Source: Pseudodesulfovibrio cashew
Lineage (GTDB): Bacteria > Desulfobacterota > Desulfovibrionia > Desulfovibrionales > Desulfovibrionaceae
Reading direction: 5' to 3'
Length of the DNA: 64,000 nucleotides
NCBI RefSeq assembly: GCF_009762795.1
Contig: NZ_CP046400.1
Coordinates: 721,501 to 785,500 of the forward strand
The position numbers and the translations under genes are program-made. The stretch's first letter is position 1. Each line of letters begins with the position of its first letter. Shown in pieces: positions 37,858 through 46,328 of this stretch. Under the pieces are notes generated by a model, which worked only from the letters and a program-made list of their open reading frames with translations, ran no database searches and was not told where the DNA came from.

Positions 37858-39888
37858 CTAAAAGCTATCTACCTGACGCCTGTACGTCCCGTAATGAATC
37901 GGCTTCCCGAAGCCGGTCCGGAAAAGCATGACCAGCCCCTGATTCCAGACGTCGGGGAAAAGTTCGGCCATATCGCCCCAGACCGTGGACAGCATGGTCT
38001 GATGCTTTTCGGAGAATGCCTCAGGCCCTTCCAGCAGCCAGCGGAGCCGGAACAGGGTCACTGCAGTCATCGGCTGCATGCGCAGGTTGTAATGCGTCAG
38101 CGTGAGCCAGACACGTTGCAGCGCCCGACCGCCCTGAAGGAAATCCTTGGTCTCCATGCCGGGTACGGCCAGAAGGCCGGCACCACCAGAACAACGAATA
38201 CCCTTGGCCGCGACAGCCGCGCCAACCCGGCTCATGCCGAGCATGCTGGCCACGCGCATGACTTTCCAGGACTTGGTCAGCCTGAGAAACCACTCTCCGG
38301 CAAGCCCTGCCTCAAGGTTTTTCAGCGGGAAGCCATCGCGAGTCCGCATCGCCTCTTCAGGCGTGAAGCGAAGCATCTTGATCAAATGCTCGTGCAGATC
38401 CTGCCGCTCCATGCGGATGCGGTCGGCAATAAAGATGGCGTTGGCCAGCTTCTTGAGCTTTTCAGCTGAATTGATCCAGCTCAGATGCCCGCCGGACTCG
38501 TCTGCAACGGTTGCCAGACGGTTGAAAATCCCATCCGGGATCTGTCGCTTGGAGAATGGTTTCCGGTTGGTGTGACGACGCCAGATGGCATCCACCAGCA
38601 TGTCCTCTCGCACCTTCTCGACAGGCTTCAGCAGGATGGAGGCTGCCAGGCTGGGATTGTCCGGTGTCGGCCCCATGGAGACTGCAGGCTCCAAGCCGCA
38701 AGCCTTGGCCGCAATGACGGCATTCTCCACGGAGCAACCGGCAGATATGGCCGTGGCCACATTTTGTACATCGAAAAATGAATCATCGACTTTCAGATCC
38801 ATAAGCAAATCAATGGACCGGTCCTGGGCTTTGAAATGCCACGGCTGGATATTGTCGCCGGACGGAGCCTGAATGGCAGCGCGCAACAGATATTCCCGTA
38901 CGCTTTCCCAACCGGCCTCGTCCGCAGGACTTCCCGGCGCGGCCATGGGCTCGCAACCCACTCGCTTGGCCCGTTTGAGCAGCACCGATTCGAACAGCCA
39001 CGCCTTGGCGCGCTGCATGCGGGAGCGGTTGCCCCTGCGCAGCTTCCCTCTGCGAAATTTTCGCACATAAGGGTCGTATTGCAGATAATAGGGAGCGCCC
39101 TTGACGCCCTTCCTGTCGAGCAGAAGCCGCAGGGCTTCCGTGGCGGCAAAGGCGGAGCACATCTGGCAGCCGATGTTCATGGACGGCCCCTTGCCCAGAT
39201 CGAAATCCACCACCGAGGAATCGAGATACTTGGCATGGGTCGAAGCCGGGGCCAGCCCCATGGCGAAGTTGATGTACTTCCGCGTCTCGGGCGTATCGTC
39301 GTTGACGTCGAAATATTCGTCAAAAGACATGCCGTTGGGCGTAAAAACGAGCAGGGCCGAACTGTAGCCGAGCGGCCCGGCCGTGATGACCGGAATGCCC
39401 AGATCCCGAGCGCGGTTGAAGAGCTTACGCCGGATGTCGAAGACGAAGAAATCCAGGCCGTCCACAACCACATCCACGCCGTCGAGGAAACGATCCAGAT
39501 TCTCGTCGTTCACCCCATCGGGAAACGGGGTGACATCCAGGTAAGGGTTGACCGAATAGGCCTCACCTACCATGACGTCGAGCTTCGATTTCCCGAAGTG
39601 CTGCACTCGGGCGCCGAACTGCCGATTCATGTTGGCGGGCTCAAAGCAATCCATGTCCGCCAGGTGAAAGTTGCCTACGCCGCTGCGCGCCAGCGTCATT
39701 ACGTGAACGCCGCCCACGCCTCCAAGGCCTGGGATTGCCACTTTGGCATGAATCAGCCGATCCATGTCGGCAGCGTCGAGAAAACCGATGGAACGGGAAA
39801 AAGCCTCTTCATTATAGGCATAGATGTCGTTAAGACCCCATTCCCGGGCGATGGCCTTCAATGGAGCAGAAGGATCATTGTCCGCCAT
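37858..39888 (-). CDS. E1-like (ThiF/MoeB) adenylyltransferase fused to nitroreductase-like domain
   Basis: The 676-residue protein joins two enzymes. Residues about 20-300 are an E1/ThiF domain: nucleotide loop AIPGLGGVGG, DMDCFEPANMNRQF (acidic and R residues that hold ATP), FGKSKLDVM lysine, VDGLDFFVFDIR, and GCQMCSAFAATEAL; only one C-x-x-C pair is seen, fewer than in MoeB. Residues about 330-600 resemble an FMN nitroreductase: AIQAPSGDNIQPWHF and IWRRHTNRKPFS. E1 enzymes adenylate a carboxyl group; nitroreductase domains carry out flavin redox steps. A related E1-nitroreductase layout is known in mycobacterial Rv1355c/MoeY, whose role is unclear. The gene lies two bases after the N-acyltransferase gene, suggesting successive steps on one product. 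The substrate is unknown. Confidence 0.82.
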   Translation of the reverse strand: MADNDPSAPLKAIAREWGLNDIYAYNEEAFSRSIGFLDAADMDRLIHAKVAIPGLGGVGGVHVMTLARSGVGNFHLADMDCFEPANMNRQFGARVQHFGKSKLDVMVGEAYSVNPYLDVTPFPDGVNDENLDRFLDGVDVVVDGLDFFVFDIRRKLFNRARDLGIPVITAGPLGYSSALLVFTPNGMSFDEYFDVNDDTPETRKYINFAMGLAPASTHAKYLDSSVVDFDLGKGPSMNIGCQMCSAFAATEALRLLLDRKGVKGAPYYLQYDPYVRKFRRGKLRRGNRSRMQRAKAWLFESVLLKRAKRVGCEPMAAPGSPADEAGWESVREYLLRAAIQAPSGDNIQPWHFKAQDRSIDLLMDLKVDDSFFDVQNVATAISAGCSVENAVIAAKACGLEPAVSMGPTPDNPSLAASILLKPVEKVREDMLVDAIWRRHTNRKPFSKRQIPDGIFNRLATVADESGGHLSWINSAEKLKKLANAIFIADRIRMERQDLHEHLIKMLRFTPEEAMRTRDGFPLKNLEAGLAGEWFLRLTKSWKVMRVASMLGMSRVGAAVAAKGIRCSGGAGLLAVPGMETKDFLQGGRALQRVWLTLTHYNLRMQPMTAVTLFRLRWLLEGPEAFSEKHQTMLSTVWGDMAELFPDVWNQGLVMLFRTGFGKPIHYGTYRRQVDSF

Positions 39889-39890
39889 GA

Positions 39891-40805
39891 CTACACCTTC
39901 ACGGCATAGCGCGACTTGATATCCTCCGCACTATGCAGAGCCTTGTGGTACAGGGCTTCGATGAACGCGTACTGCTCCCCATTGAGGGATTGCAGAATCT
40001 CGGGACGCTCCTGAAGAAAATACCGCGCGGCGTCGTAGTCCATCGGGATGTTCCTGCGACCGCTGAATGTCATGTACTTATCCAGCGGACTGCAGTGAAT
40101 GCGCTTGAAAAAGGAATAGAGGTCCGTTTCGAACTCCTGATCCTTGAACGTCTCCTTCAGCTTGTCCCAAAATCCATCGTAATTGATGCGCAAGCCCACG
40201 GCCGGAGCTCCCACCGGTTCGTAGTACCGCTCTTCGGCAAAATCCTCGAACATGAAGATCGCCTTGTAGAAGGAGACGTGCTTGGGGTTGACCATGATCA
40301 GGATGTCGTTGATGCCGGCCTGTGTCGCGTACTGGAAATAGGCCTTGCCCAGGAACATGAGCAGGTTGTGCCAACGCCCCTCCTTGGGGGTCGCCAAAGC
40401 GCAGATCTCCGCCACGGTGCGTCCCTGTGCGCGCAGTTCGTCGATCTCCTTTTTGTACAGGGCGTCCATGGGCAGCCCGAACAACTCGGAGTCCTCGACC
40501 TGGGTCAGGGTGGAAATCACGTCGAGATAGGTCTTGAATACGAAGACACAGGTGGTGGGGAGCAGGCTGTGAATACCGTAGTGCAGCCTGGCCTCATGCG
40601 GCTTCTTTATGTAGCCCACCGATTCGTACTCATTGTATACGATGTTGAACGCCTGGCGATATTCGTCCAGGGTCTCCGATATCTTGATGGCGGGCCTGTC
40701 GATGTCTTCGATTTTGTTTTTTGTCAAAGATGAACGCCGGATACGAATCGTCCGACGCTTTTCGATAGCCTGTGCGCGTTCTTCACGGCTCCTGTTATCA
40801 GCCAT
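39891..40805 (-). CDS. FeeM-like N-acyltransferase (autoinducer-synthase-like GNAT)
   Basis: The 304-residue protein looks like the N-acyl amino acid synthase FeeM / exosortase-associated acyltransferase group, a branch of the GNAT fold near LuxI-type synthases. Supporting stretches are EYRQAFNIVYNEYESVGYI (acyl-carrier contact region), HYGIHSLLPTTCVFVFKT, the central NLLMFLGKAYFQYATQAGINDILIMVNPKHVSFYKAIFMFED and GLRINYD. Such enzymes move a fatty acyl chain from acyl-carrier protein to an amine. The N-terminal 30 residues are very basic. GGAGG is seven bases before the ATG. It is the middle gene of the PilZ/acyltransferase/E1 operon. The acyl acceptor is not known. Confidence 0.78.
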   Translation of the reverse strand: MADNRSREERAQAIEKRRTIRIRRSSLTKNKIEDIDRPAIKISETLDEYRQAFNIVYNEYESVGYIKKPHEARLHYGIHSLLPTTCVFVFKTYLDVISTLTQVEDSELFGLPMDALYKKEIDELRAQGRTVAEICALATPKEGRWHNLLMFLGKAYFQYATQAGINDILIMVNPKHVSFYKAIFMFEDFAEERYYEPVGAPAVGLRINYDGFWDKLKETFKDQEFETDLYSFFKRIHCSPLDKYMTFSGRRNIPMDYDAARYFLQERPEILQSLNGEQYAFIEALYHKALHSAEDIKSRYAVKV

Positions 40806-40841
40806 GAGCCTTCCTCCACTATAAATCCGGTGGTTGCTTGA

Positions 40842-41351
40842 TCAGGCAGCCTCAATAATCATCCGCGACACCAAGTCTACGGACATGTCATTGGCTCCTT
40901 CAAAACATCCTGCCAGATTCAGGCTCGTTTGGCTACTGGCCCACATCCGTTTACAGTAAAAAGACACAGTGTGGGTGGTTTCCGGCACAGTGAACACCAC
41001 TTCGAAATAATCGGCAAAGGCGAGCTTTTCCGCCAGCACGGAGTCGACGCTCCTGAAAGATATGCGGAGGCCGCCCTCGGAGATGTCCTCCACGATGACC
41101 GGATAGCTGCGCATTTCATTGTCGGAAAATCTTACACAAGAGACGCCAAGTATTGACACTTGTTTACGTGGAAACTCCCTTTTTTCCGAAAAATCCGGAC
41201 TCCCTGCGCCGACTTGGAGATCAAACAGATACCTCGAAACCAATGATCGAAGGTATTCAGGGACATCCATTCCTTCTTCAGTGGCTAGATATTCCAGCGA
41301 CTTCTCGTCATCTCTCGAGATATCGAAGCAAATTCGCCTCATTTCCGACAT
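40842..41351 (-). CDS. PilZ domain protein (c-di-GMP receptor)
   Basis: About 169 residues from MSEMRRICFDISRDDEKSLEYLA; an earlier ATG at 41381 is possible, and the frame stays open to 41558 without good support. The C-terminal half is a PilZ domain: the basic motif REFPRKQVSIL stands for R-x3-R-type ligand binding (written here as EKREFPRKQ), then VEDISEGGLRISFRS for the D/N-x-S-x-x-G motif. The N-terminal part looks like a short helical DNA- or protein-binding segment. It should sense cyclic di-GMP. It is first in the operon with the acyltransferase (36-base gap) and has a sigma-54-type site about 100 bases upstream. Confidence 0.85.
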   Translation of the reverse strand: MSEMRRICFDISRDDEKSLEYLATEEGMDVPEYLRSLVSRYLFDLQVGAGSPDFSEKREFPRKQVSILGVSCVRFSDNEMRSYPVIVEDISEGGLRISFRSVDSVLAEKLAFADYFEVVFTVPETTHTVSFYCKRMWASSQTSLNLAGCFEGANDMSVDLVSRMIIEAA

Positions 41352-41446
41352 GTCGGCCCACCCCTTCGGCACTGTGAACATGATAATAGCCTTGTTCTTC
41401 CTTACAGCTATCTTTTTATGAAGAACTTGGAAAACTGTCTTATTTA

Positions 41447-41462
41447 TGCGATAAATATGCCA
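41447..41462 (-). promoter_or_regulatory. Sigma-54-type promoter for the PilZ/acyltransferase/E1 operon
   Basis: Minus strand TGGCATA-TTTA-TCGCA has GG at 41461-41460 and GC at 41449-41448, ten bases apart. Transcription would start near 41436, 85 bases before the PilZ start. It shares TGGCAT and TCGC with the prsT promoter, which supports one activator for both. Confidence 0.65.
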
Positions 41463-41581
41463 AGGAAGACGCAGTGTGACGATTTGACAACAACAAGACG
41501 CAAATCTTGAGAACGGGCTGGGCAGGCGATTGTCCCGGCTCACAACAACGGCAAACAATCAGCAACGGTTTTTAGGCGGGC

Positions 41582-43204
41582 ATGCAGAAAAAATTCGGAG
41601 AACTTCCCTTGCGTCCCATGCCCGGAGAGAGCCCCGGGACCTTGGAAGGACTATGGAGGATGCTGGATGAGGCGGAGGCGTGGGCCATCCCCTTGCCCGA
41701 CGGTTCGGGCGCATTCATCGCCGTCAGCGCATCCTCCGCCCTAGGACAGACATTCGGTAACGCTCCCTTTAACGCCTACGGACTTTACGGCCCCGGCGTT
41801 CACATGGCCGACCTGGAAGAAGACGTCTTCGGCGCACTTTTCTCTCGCCCCATCGACCCGGAGACCTTGTATGTAGTGACGGACGGCTCCGCTCAGTTGG
41901 GATGGCTGACCTGGGCCGAGGCCGTCGCAGCGCTGCTCCCATCTCTGCTGCCCGGCGCAGGGGATTTTATGAGCAGTGACTACGTGGCGTTACCGGACTC
42001 GGAGAGCGTATATACCGCCCACAAGGCACTCTTCGACAAACAGGAACGCGTGGTGCTGGCTCTTGACGGCATGGGCCAGGTCAGCGGAGTGCTGACCGAC
42101 AGGGACATATCCAAGCTCATCGAGCGCGGCTGTGACCTCTGGAACACGGCACTGGCGGAAAAAGCCCCTCCTGCCGTGACGGTGACAGCCTCAACTCCCC
42201 TCAAGGAAGTACGCCGCCGAGGCAATACGGCAGAAGCGGCTCTTCTGGTCGTCACCGACGACGCCGGACACCCCCTGGGCACCATCTCGGTGGATGAATG
42301 CACCCGAGCCCTGGTCTCGAACGCCGGTACGGCCGACACCCCGCCGGACGAGACAGTTTTCATGGACACCGTGCTCACCGGCTCGTTGCGAACGGGAATC
42401 GTGGGCACCGACGAATACCTGAACATCATCTATTATAATGAAGCCATCACCGATTTCGTTCGAAACCCGGACCGCCTGAAGCTGGGAGGGCCCATATGGG
42501 AGGTAATCGAGGCCTGCGCCATCTCGAGGAACTCCTTTGCGTCCGCCTTGGACAACGCAAAACGGATGGGAGAACAAATAATTACGAACTGGATGCGGAT
42601 AAAAGGCGTGATGCAATGCATTCAGTGCCGCCTCCGCATGGTGAACCGCAACGGGCACACAGCCGGTTTCGTCCTTTCCGTGCAAGACATAACGGCACAA
42701 CAAAATGCGGAGGAAGCCATTCGCAAACTGGCCTACCATGACAAGCTCACCCAGTTGCCCAACCGCCTCCTTTTCGACGAACGCCTGGACCGGGAAATCA
42801 AGCGGGCCAAGCGAAACAACAGCCGATTCGCGATCATGATGCTTGACCTGGATGGATTCAAACGAGTCAACGACGACTTCGGGCACTCCATCGGGGACCT
42901 TTTACTGTGCACCGTCGGAAAAAGACTTTACACTTCTGTACGGGAATCCGACACAGTAGCCCGCTTCGGCGGCGATGAATTCATCTTCATCCTCCCCGAC
43001 GTGGCCTGCGCGGACGATGTGGAAGGCGTGGCGGAGAAAATGCGTGCGGCCATTCGGGAACCGTGTATCATTGAGGACAGGGAATTCGAGGTCGAGGCCT
43101 CCATAGGGTTTTCCATCTTCCCGGAAGACGCTATTGATTCCAAAGAGTTGCTCGACCTGGCGGACGCAAGGATGTATAAGGATAAGCGAAAGGGTACAGA
43201 GTAA
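41582..43204 (+). CDS. Diguanylate cyclase with CBS-like and PAS domains
   Basis: The 540-residue soluble protein has a CBS-domain-like pair in residues about 100-250 (VVLALDGMGQVSGVLTDRDISKLI and LLVVTDDAGHPLGTISVDECTRAL), a PAS domain about 260-375 (LTGSLRTGIVGTDEYLNIIYYNEAI) and a complete GGDEF domain at 385-540. RFGGDEF is intact, DLDGFKRVNDDFGHSIGDLLL is present, and RESD five residues before GGDEF is a product-inhibition I-site. It should make cyclic di-GMP from GTP under control of the sensory domains. It reads away from the PilZ operon and is followed after 79 bases by a second GGDEF-like gene. I see no clear promoter. Confidence 0.9.
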   Translation: MQKKFGELPLRPMPGESPGTLEGLWRMLDEAEAWAIPLPDGSGAFIAVSASSALGQTFGNAPFNAYGLYGPGVHMADLEEDVFGALFSRPIDPETLYVVTDGSAQLGWLTWAEAVAALLPSLLPGAGDFMSSDYVALPDSESVYTAHKALFDKQERVVLALDGMGQVSGVLTDRDISKLIERGCDLWNTALAEKAPPAVTVTASTPLKEVRRRGNTAEAALLVVTDDAGHPLGTISVDECTRALVSNAGTADTPPDETVFMDTVLTGSLRTGIVGTDEYLNIIYYNEAITDFVRNPDRLKLGGPIWEVIEACAISRNSFASALDNAKRMGEQIITNWMRIKGVMQCIQCRLRMVNRNGHTAGFVLSVQDITAQQNAEEAIRKLAYHDKLTQLPNRLLFDERLDREIKRAKRNNSRFAIMMLDLDGFKRVNDDFGHSIGDLLLCTVGKRLYTSVRESDTVARFGGDEFIFILPDVACADDVEGVAEKMRAAIREPCIIEDREFEVEASIGFSIFPEDAIDSKELLDLADARMYKDKRKGTE

Positions 43205-43283
43205 GCCCGGGACGACCCGTACCTCGGCTAACAACCGGAAAAGGCCCCGCGTGTGTCGTATGTTTTTTGCAAGGATTTCAAAC

Positions 43284-43985
43284 ATGTTTGACAGATTCCA
43301 AAACCCTGCGATCTTCTATGCGGTCTTGGCTGTAGCATACCTCGTCGGATGGGGGGTATTCTGCGCCGTAGCCCCCGCGCACGTCGCCTGGACAGACACC
43401 CTGCCGCTCCTCCTGTATTCGGCCTGCTGCCTGGCTGTGGCGATACTGGCGTTTCGCATTCAAGGCATCAGGCTCGCTAAGCTCTCCATGTCCGACCCGA
43501 ACACCAACCTCTACAACGAGCGTTTCTTTCTCAACGCCTTGAAGCTGGAGTTCAGCAGAAGCCACCGCCACGAGCTCCCGCTCTCGATCATGGTTTTCTC
43601 CTTCGGAGACATCAATGAGACGGCCAAGCAACTGGAACGCAATGTGAAGGATATCAGAAAGTTATTCATTCACACCGTCTCCGAAACCATTCGCAGCAGC
43701 GACATCTTCTCGGTACTGGAACAGGACAAATACTCCATCCTCCTGCCGAGTACGGATGTGGACGGCGCCAAGGTGGCGGCCAGCCGGCTCAAGGAAGCAA
43801 TCGCAACGGAATTGAAAAAAATACGCCTGGGACAGCGAACCACCATGCCGTTCGGCATCTGCGGCACCTCGAGCAATGGAGCCGAGAGCTCGGACGAACT
43901 GTTCGCCGGGTCAATGCAGGCCTACTCAGTGGCCCGGAATTCCCCAAGAAATACGGTCGTAATTTGCGGAGAAGCCTGCAGGTAA
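43284..43985 (+). CDS. Membrane protein with degenerate GGDEF domain
   Basis: About 233 residues from the ATG at 43284 with AAGGA eight bases upstream; the frame is open further left, but that part overlaps the preceding cyclase gene. Two membrane segments (FYAVLAVAYLVGWGVFCAV, LLLYSACCLAVAILAF) precede a GGDEF-fold region starting SMSDPNTNLYNERFFLNAL. The signature is lost: where RxGGDEF should stand the sequence reads SVLEQDKYSILLPS. It is therefore unlikely to make cyclic di-GMP and may act as a structural or regulatory partner of the neighbouring active cyclase. Confidence 0.8.
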   Translation: MFDRFQNPAIFYAVLAVAYLVGWGVFCAVAPAHVAWTDTLPLLLYSACCLAVAILAFRIQGIRLAKLSMSDPNTNLYNERFFLNALKLEFSRSHRHELPLSIMVFSFGDINETAKQLERNVKDIRKLFIHTVSETIRSSDIFSVLEQDKYSILLPSTDVDGAKVAASRLKEAIATELKKIRLGQRTTMPFGICGTSSNGAESSDELFAGSMQAYSVARNSPRNTVVICGEACR

Positions 43986-44022
43986 CGGAGACCCGCCCGC
44001 AGGCGGTAGCGGGATAAAATGC

Positions 44023-44478
44023 CTACATAAGATAGCGCTGCGAACGGCCGTCCAGCGAAGAGAATTCCGCGCCGATGCCCACGATTTCACTGACCTCGAT
44101 ATGCCGGGGCTGGCATTCGATGGTCATCGGTTCGGCGTCGCCGGAAAGACAGAAGCTGACAGTGAACATTTCAATTTCGTCAATAGCCCGGGCGAACAGG
44201 TGGCCCTTGTCCTCGACTTCCAGCATCACACCTGATGCGGAAATATTACGTATCACTGCGGGCAAACAGAATATTTCGTTCCCCCGCTTCTGAACATAAA
44301 TGACCGCCCGCAAAGTGACGGAACGCCGTACGGAACCGCGTCGCTCTTCTTCGTCGGCATTTCCTGCATCCAGACATCGGCGGAAAGCCTCCACGGCATC
44401 GGGACGTACCCCGCTCAGCCTGAGATTCTCCCTGATGACCACTTGAAGATATTTCCTGCACTGCTTGTCGAGACTCAT
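44023..44478 (-). CDS. PilZ domain protein
   Basis: The 151-residue protein has an N-terminal helical part and a PilZ domain: the arginine motif ERRGSVRRSVTLRAVIYV (R-x3-R class) near residue 47, then VIRNISASGVMLEVED for the N-x-S-x-x-G ligand motif. It should bind cyclic di-GMP. It is convergent with the degenerate GGDEF gene (37 bases apart) and follows the second sigma-54 response regulator by 96 bases on the same strand. The second PilZ protein at 40.8-41.4 kb shares the same general plan but differs in sequence. Confidence 0.83.
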   Translation of the reverse strand: MSLDKQCRKYLQVVIRENLRLSGVRPDAVEAFRRCLDAGNADEEERRGSVRRSVTLRAVIYVQKRGNEIFCLPAVIRNISASGVMLEVEDKGHLFARAIDEIEMFTVSFCLSGDAEPMTIECQPRHIEVSEIVGIGAEFSSLDGRSQRYLM

Positions 44479-44574
44479 GCGAAACTGCCTGCAAATTCAG
44501 TGCCTGCGACACTGAAAACAACTGCCGTCTCCATCCGATACTCCGGCGCGATTGACGAACGGCAAGACAAGGGA

Positions 44575-45999
44575 TCAGTTGCCCCGCAGGCTGAGGTTGT
44601 GCTTGTTGAGCAGTTCGTAGAGGCGGGCTCTGGAAAGTCCGGACATCTTGCATGCGGTCTTGGCTGAGTTATCGCTGAGCATGACCAGTTGATGAAGATA
44701 GCTCTGCTCCATGGCGTCAATGGTCTTTTTCCTGACCTCTTTCAGCTTGGGCAACGTGCCGTCTCCATCATGCACGGGCAGGGTAAGGTTGTACCCACTG
44801 GGCGTCACGTGAGGCTCCGGGCTGCGAATCTCCGCATCCTGAACCACCTTCGACATCCGCAGTTGCTGCGGCAGGTGATAGAATGTCAGCCGGTCGTCGA
44901 ACATGGCCTTGTGCACGGAAATCTGGAGAACGTTGACCAATTCGCGCACGTTGCCGGGCCACTCGTAGGCCTTGAGCGCGCTCATGAAATCTTCGCCCAC
45001 TTCAAGGGGGCGCATCTCCTTTTCCTCGCAGATGATCCCCAGATAGTGGTCCACCAGCCTCTCGATGTCACCCTCCCGCTCCCTGAGTGGAGGCAGGCTG
45101 ATGACAAAGGCCTGCAGACGAAAATAGAGATCCTTGCGGAAGGTCCCCTGATGAACCATGGCCTGGAGGTCCCGGTTGGTGGCCGCCACCAGGCGGAAAT
45201 CGCTCTCCACTTCATAGGCGGTGGACAGGGGCCGGAATTTTTTCTCCTGAAGCACCCGTAGGAGGGACTTCTGGATGGCCAGGTCGAGGTCACCGATCTC
45301 ATCGAGAAAGATGGTGCCGTTGTGCGCCAGCTCGAAGAGTCCCTTCTTGGCTTTCTCGGCTCCGGTAAAGGACCCCCGATCATGGCCGAAGAGCAGGCTC
45401 TCCGCAAGGTTGACCGGAAGGTTGGTGCAGTCGACGATGATATACTTGTTCTTGGCGCGGCCGCTGTTGGCGTGGATCGCCTTGGCAAAAAGCTCCTTGC
45501 CGGTTCCGGTCTCCCCCTGGATGAGCACGTTGGCATCGCCCAGGGATGACTGGGCCACCTTTTCGATGCACTGCTTGATCTTGGCGCTATCGCCGATGAT
45601 CTCTTCCCGGGAAATCTGGCGCTGTACGTTGTTCTTGCGTTTCAGCTTGATCAGGCTGCCCACGACTTTGGAAAACCGCTCCAAATTGACCGGCTTGATC
45701 AGGTAGTCCGTGGCCCCGGCCTTGAAGGCCTTCTCAATGTACTGGGTGCTCGACTCCCCGGTCAGCATGACGATATCGGTTTCCGGCGCGGAGTTGAGAA
45801 TGGGCGGAATGGAATTGATGCCGTTCCCCTCAGGCAACAGCACGTCCAGAAAAATGATGTCCACTGGTTCGCGCTGCAAGAACTCCAGTCCTTCGGCGAC
45901 GGAAAAGACCGCCTCGCACTGGTGTCCCTCCTTGATCGCCATCAGCTTGAGCAGTTGGCCGATCATCGGATCGTCATCAATTACCAGAATCTTGCCCAA
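44575..45999 (-). CDS. Sigma-54-dependent response regulator (NtrC type)
   Basis: The 474-residue protein starts at TTG 45999 with AAGGG six bases upstream. Its receiver domain has Asp52 in IIFLDVLLPEG. The AAA+ domain shows GETGTGKELFAKAIH, GSFTGAEKA (a GAFTGA variant with serine) and IFLDEIGDLD; the C-terminal Fis-type helix-turn-helix is KTACKMSGLSRARLYELLNKH. No histidine kinase gene accompanies it here, so its input is unknown. Serine in place of the first alanine of GAFTGA occurs in active members. With the PilZ gene behind it, a link to cyclic di-GMP-controlled surface functions is inference. Confidence 0.9.
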   Translation of the reverse strand: MGKILVIDDDPMIGQLLKLMAIKEGHQCEAVFSVAEGLEFLQREPVDIIFLDVLLPEGNGINSIPPILNSAPETDIVMLTGESSTQYIEKAFKAGATDYLIKPVNLERFSKVVGSLIKLKRKNNVQRQISREEIIGDSAKIKQCIEKVAQSSLGDANVLIQGETGTGKELFAKAIHANSGRAKNKYIIVDCTNLPVNLAESLLFGHDRGSFTGAEKAKKGLFELAHNGTIFLDEIGDLDLAIQKSLLRVLQEKKFRPLSTAYEVESDFRLVAATNRDLQAMVHQGTFRKDLYFRLQAFVISLPPLREREGDIERLVDHYLGIICEEKEMRPLEVGEDFMSALKAYEWPGNVRELVNVLQISVHKAMFDDRLTFYHLPQQLRMSKVVQDAEIRSPEPHVTPSGYNLTLPVHDGDGTLPKLKEVRKKTIDAMEQSYLHQLVMLSDNSAKTACKMSGLSRARLYELLNKHNLSLRGN

Positions 46000-46328
46000 A
46001 ACGAACCCTTGAATACTCCCGGTCAGTCAGCCCGGGAGCCGTACGTAACAGTTTTTCCATACCTTTCTTCGAGTCCAATAAAACCAGACAGCAGAAGATA
46101 CATCCTAAATACCCACACAGCCACTTCCTGTCCATAGGAGATTCTCCCGGTCTGAACTCCCATCGGGCTTAAGAGGGAACCATGGTTTCACAGCAGGTTG
46201 ATTTTACGAAGGAAAAACGGATGTATTTTTTTCTGGGTTTTCCGGACAATCCGCTCGTACGAAGCAAGTTCGGCGGGTTGCGAAGGACGGGGACAACATT
46301 GGCCTTCAGCATAGAAGCCGGGTCGGGT
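46000..46328. other. Intergenic region before the second response regulator
   Basis: It holds the ribosome site of the regulator (AAGGG at 46006-46010) and just upstream an inverted repeat CTCCCGG...CCGGGAG at about 46016-46037, which could fold in the mRNA leader or be an operator. A weak GC-rich hairpin follows the PhnM stop near 46320. I find no convincing -35/-10 or sigma-54 site. Confidence 0.4.
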
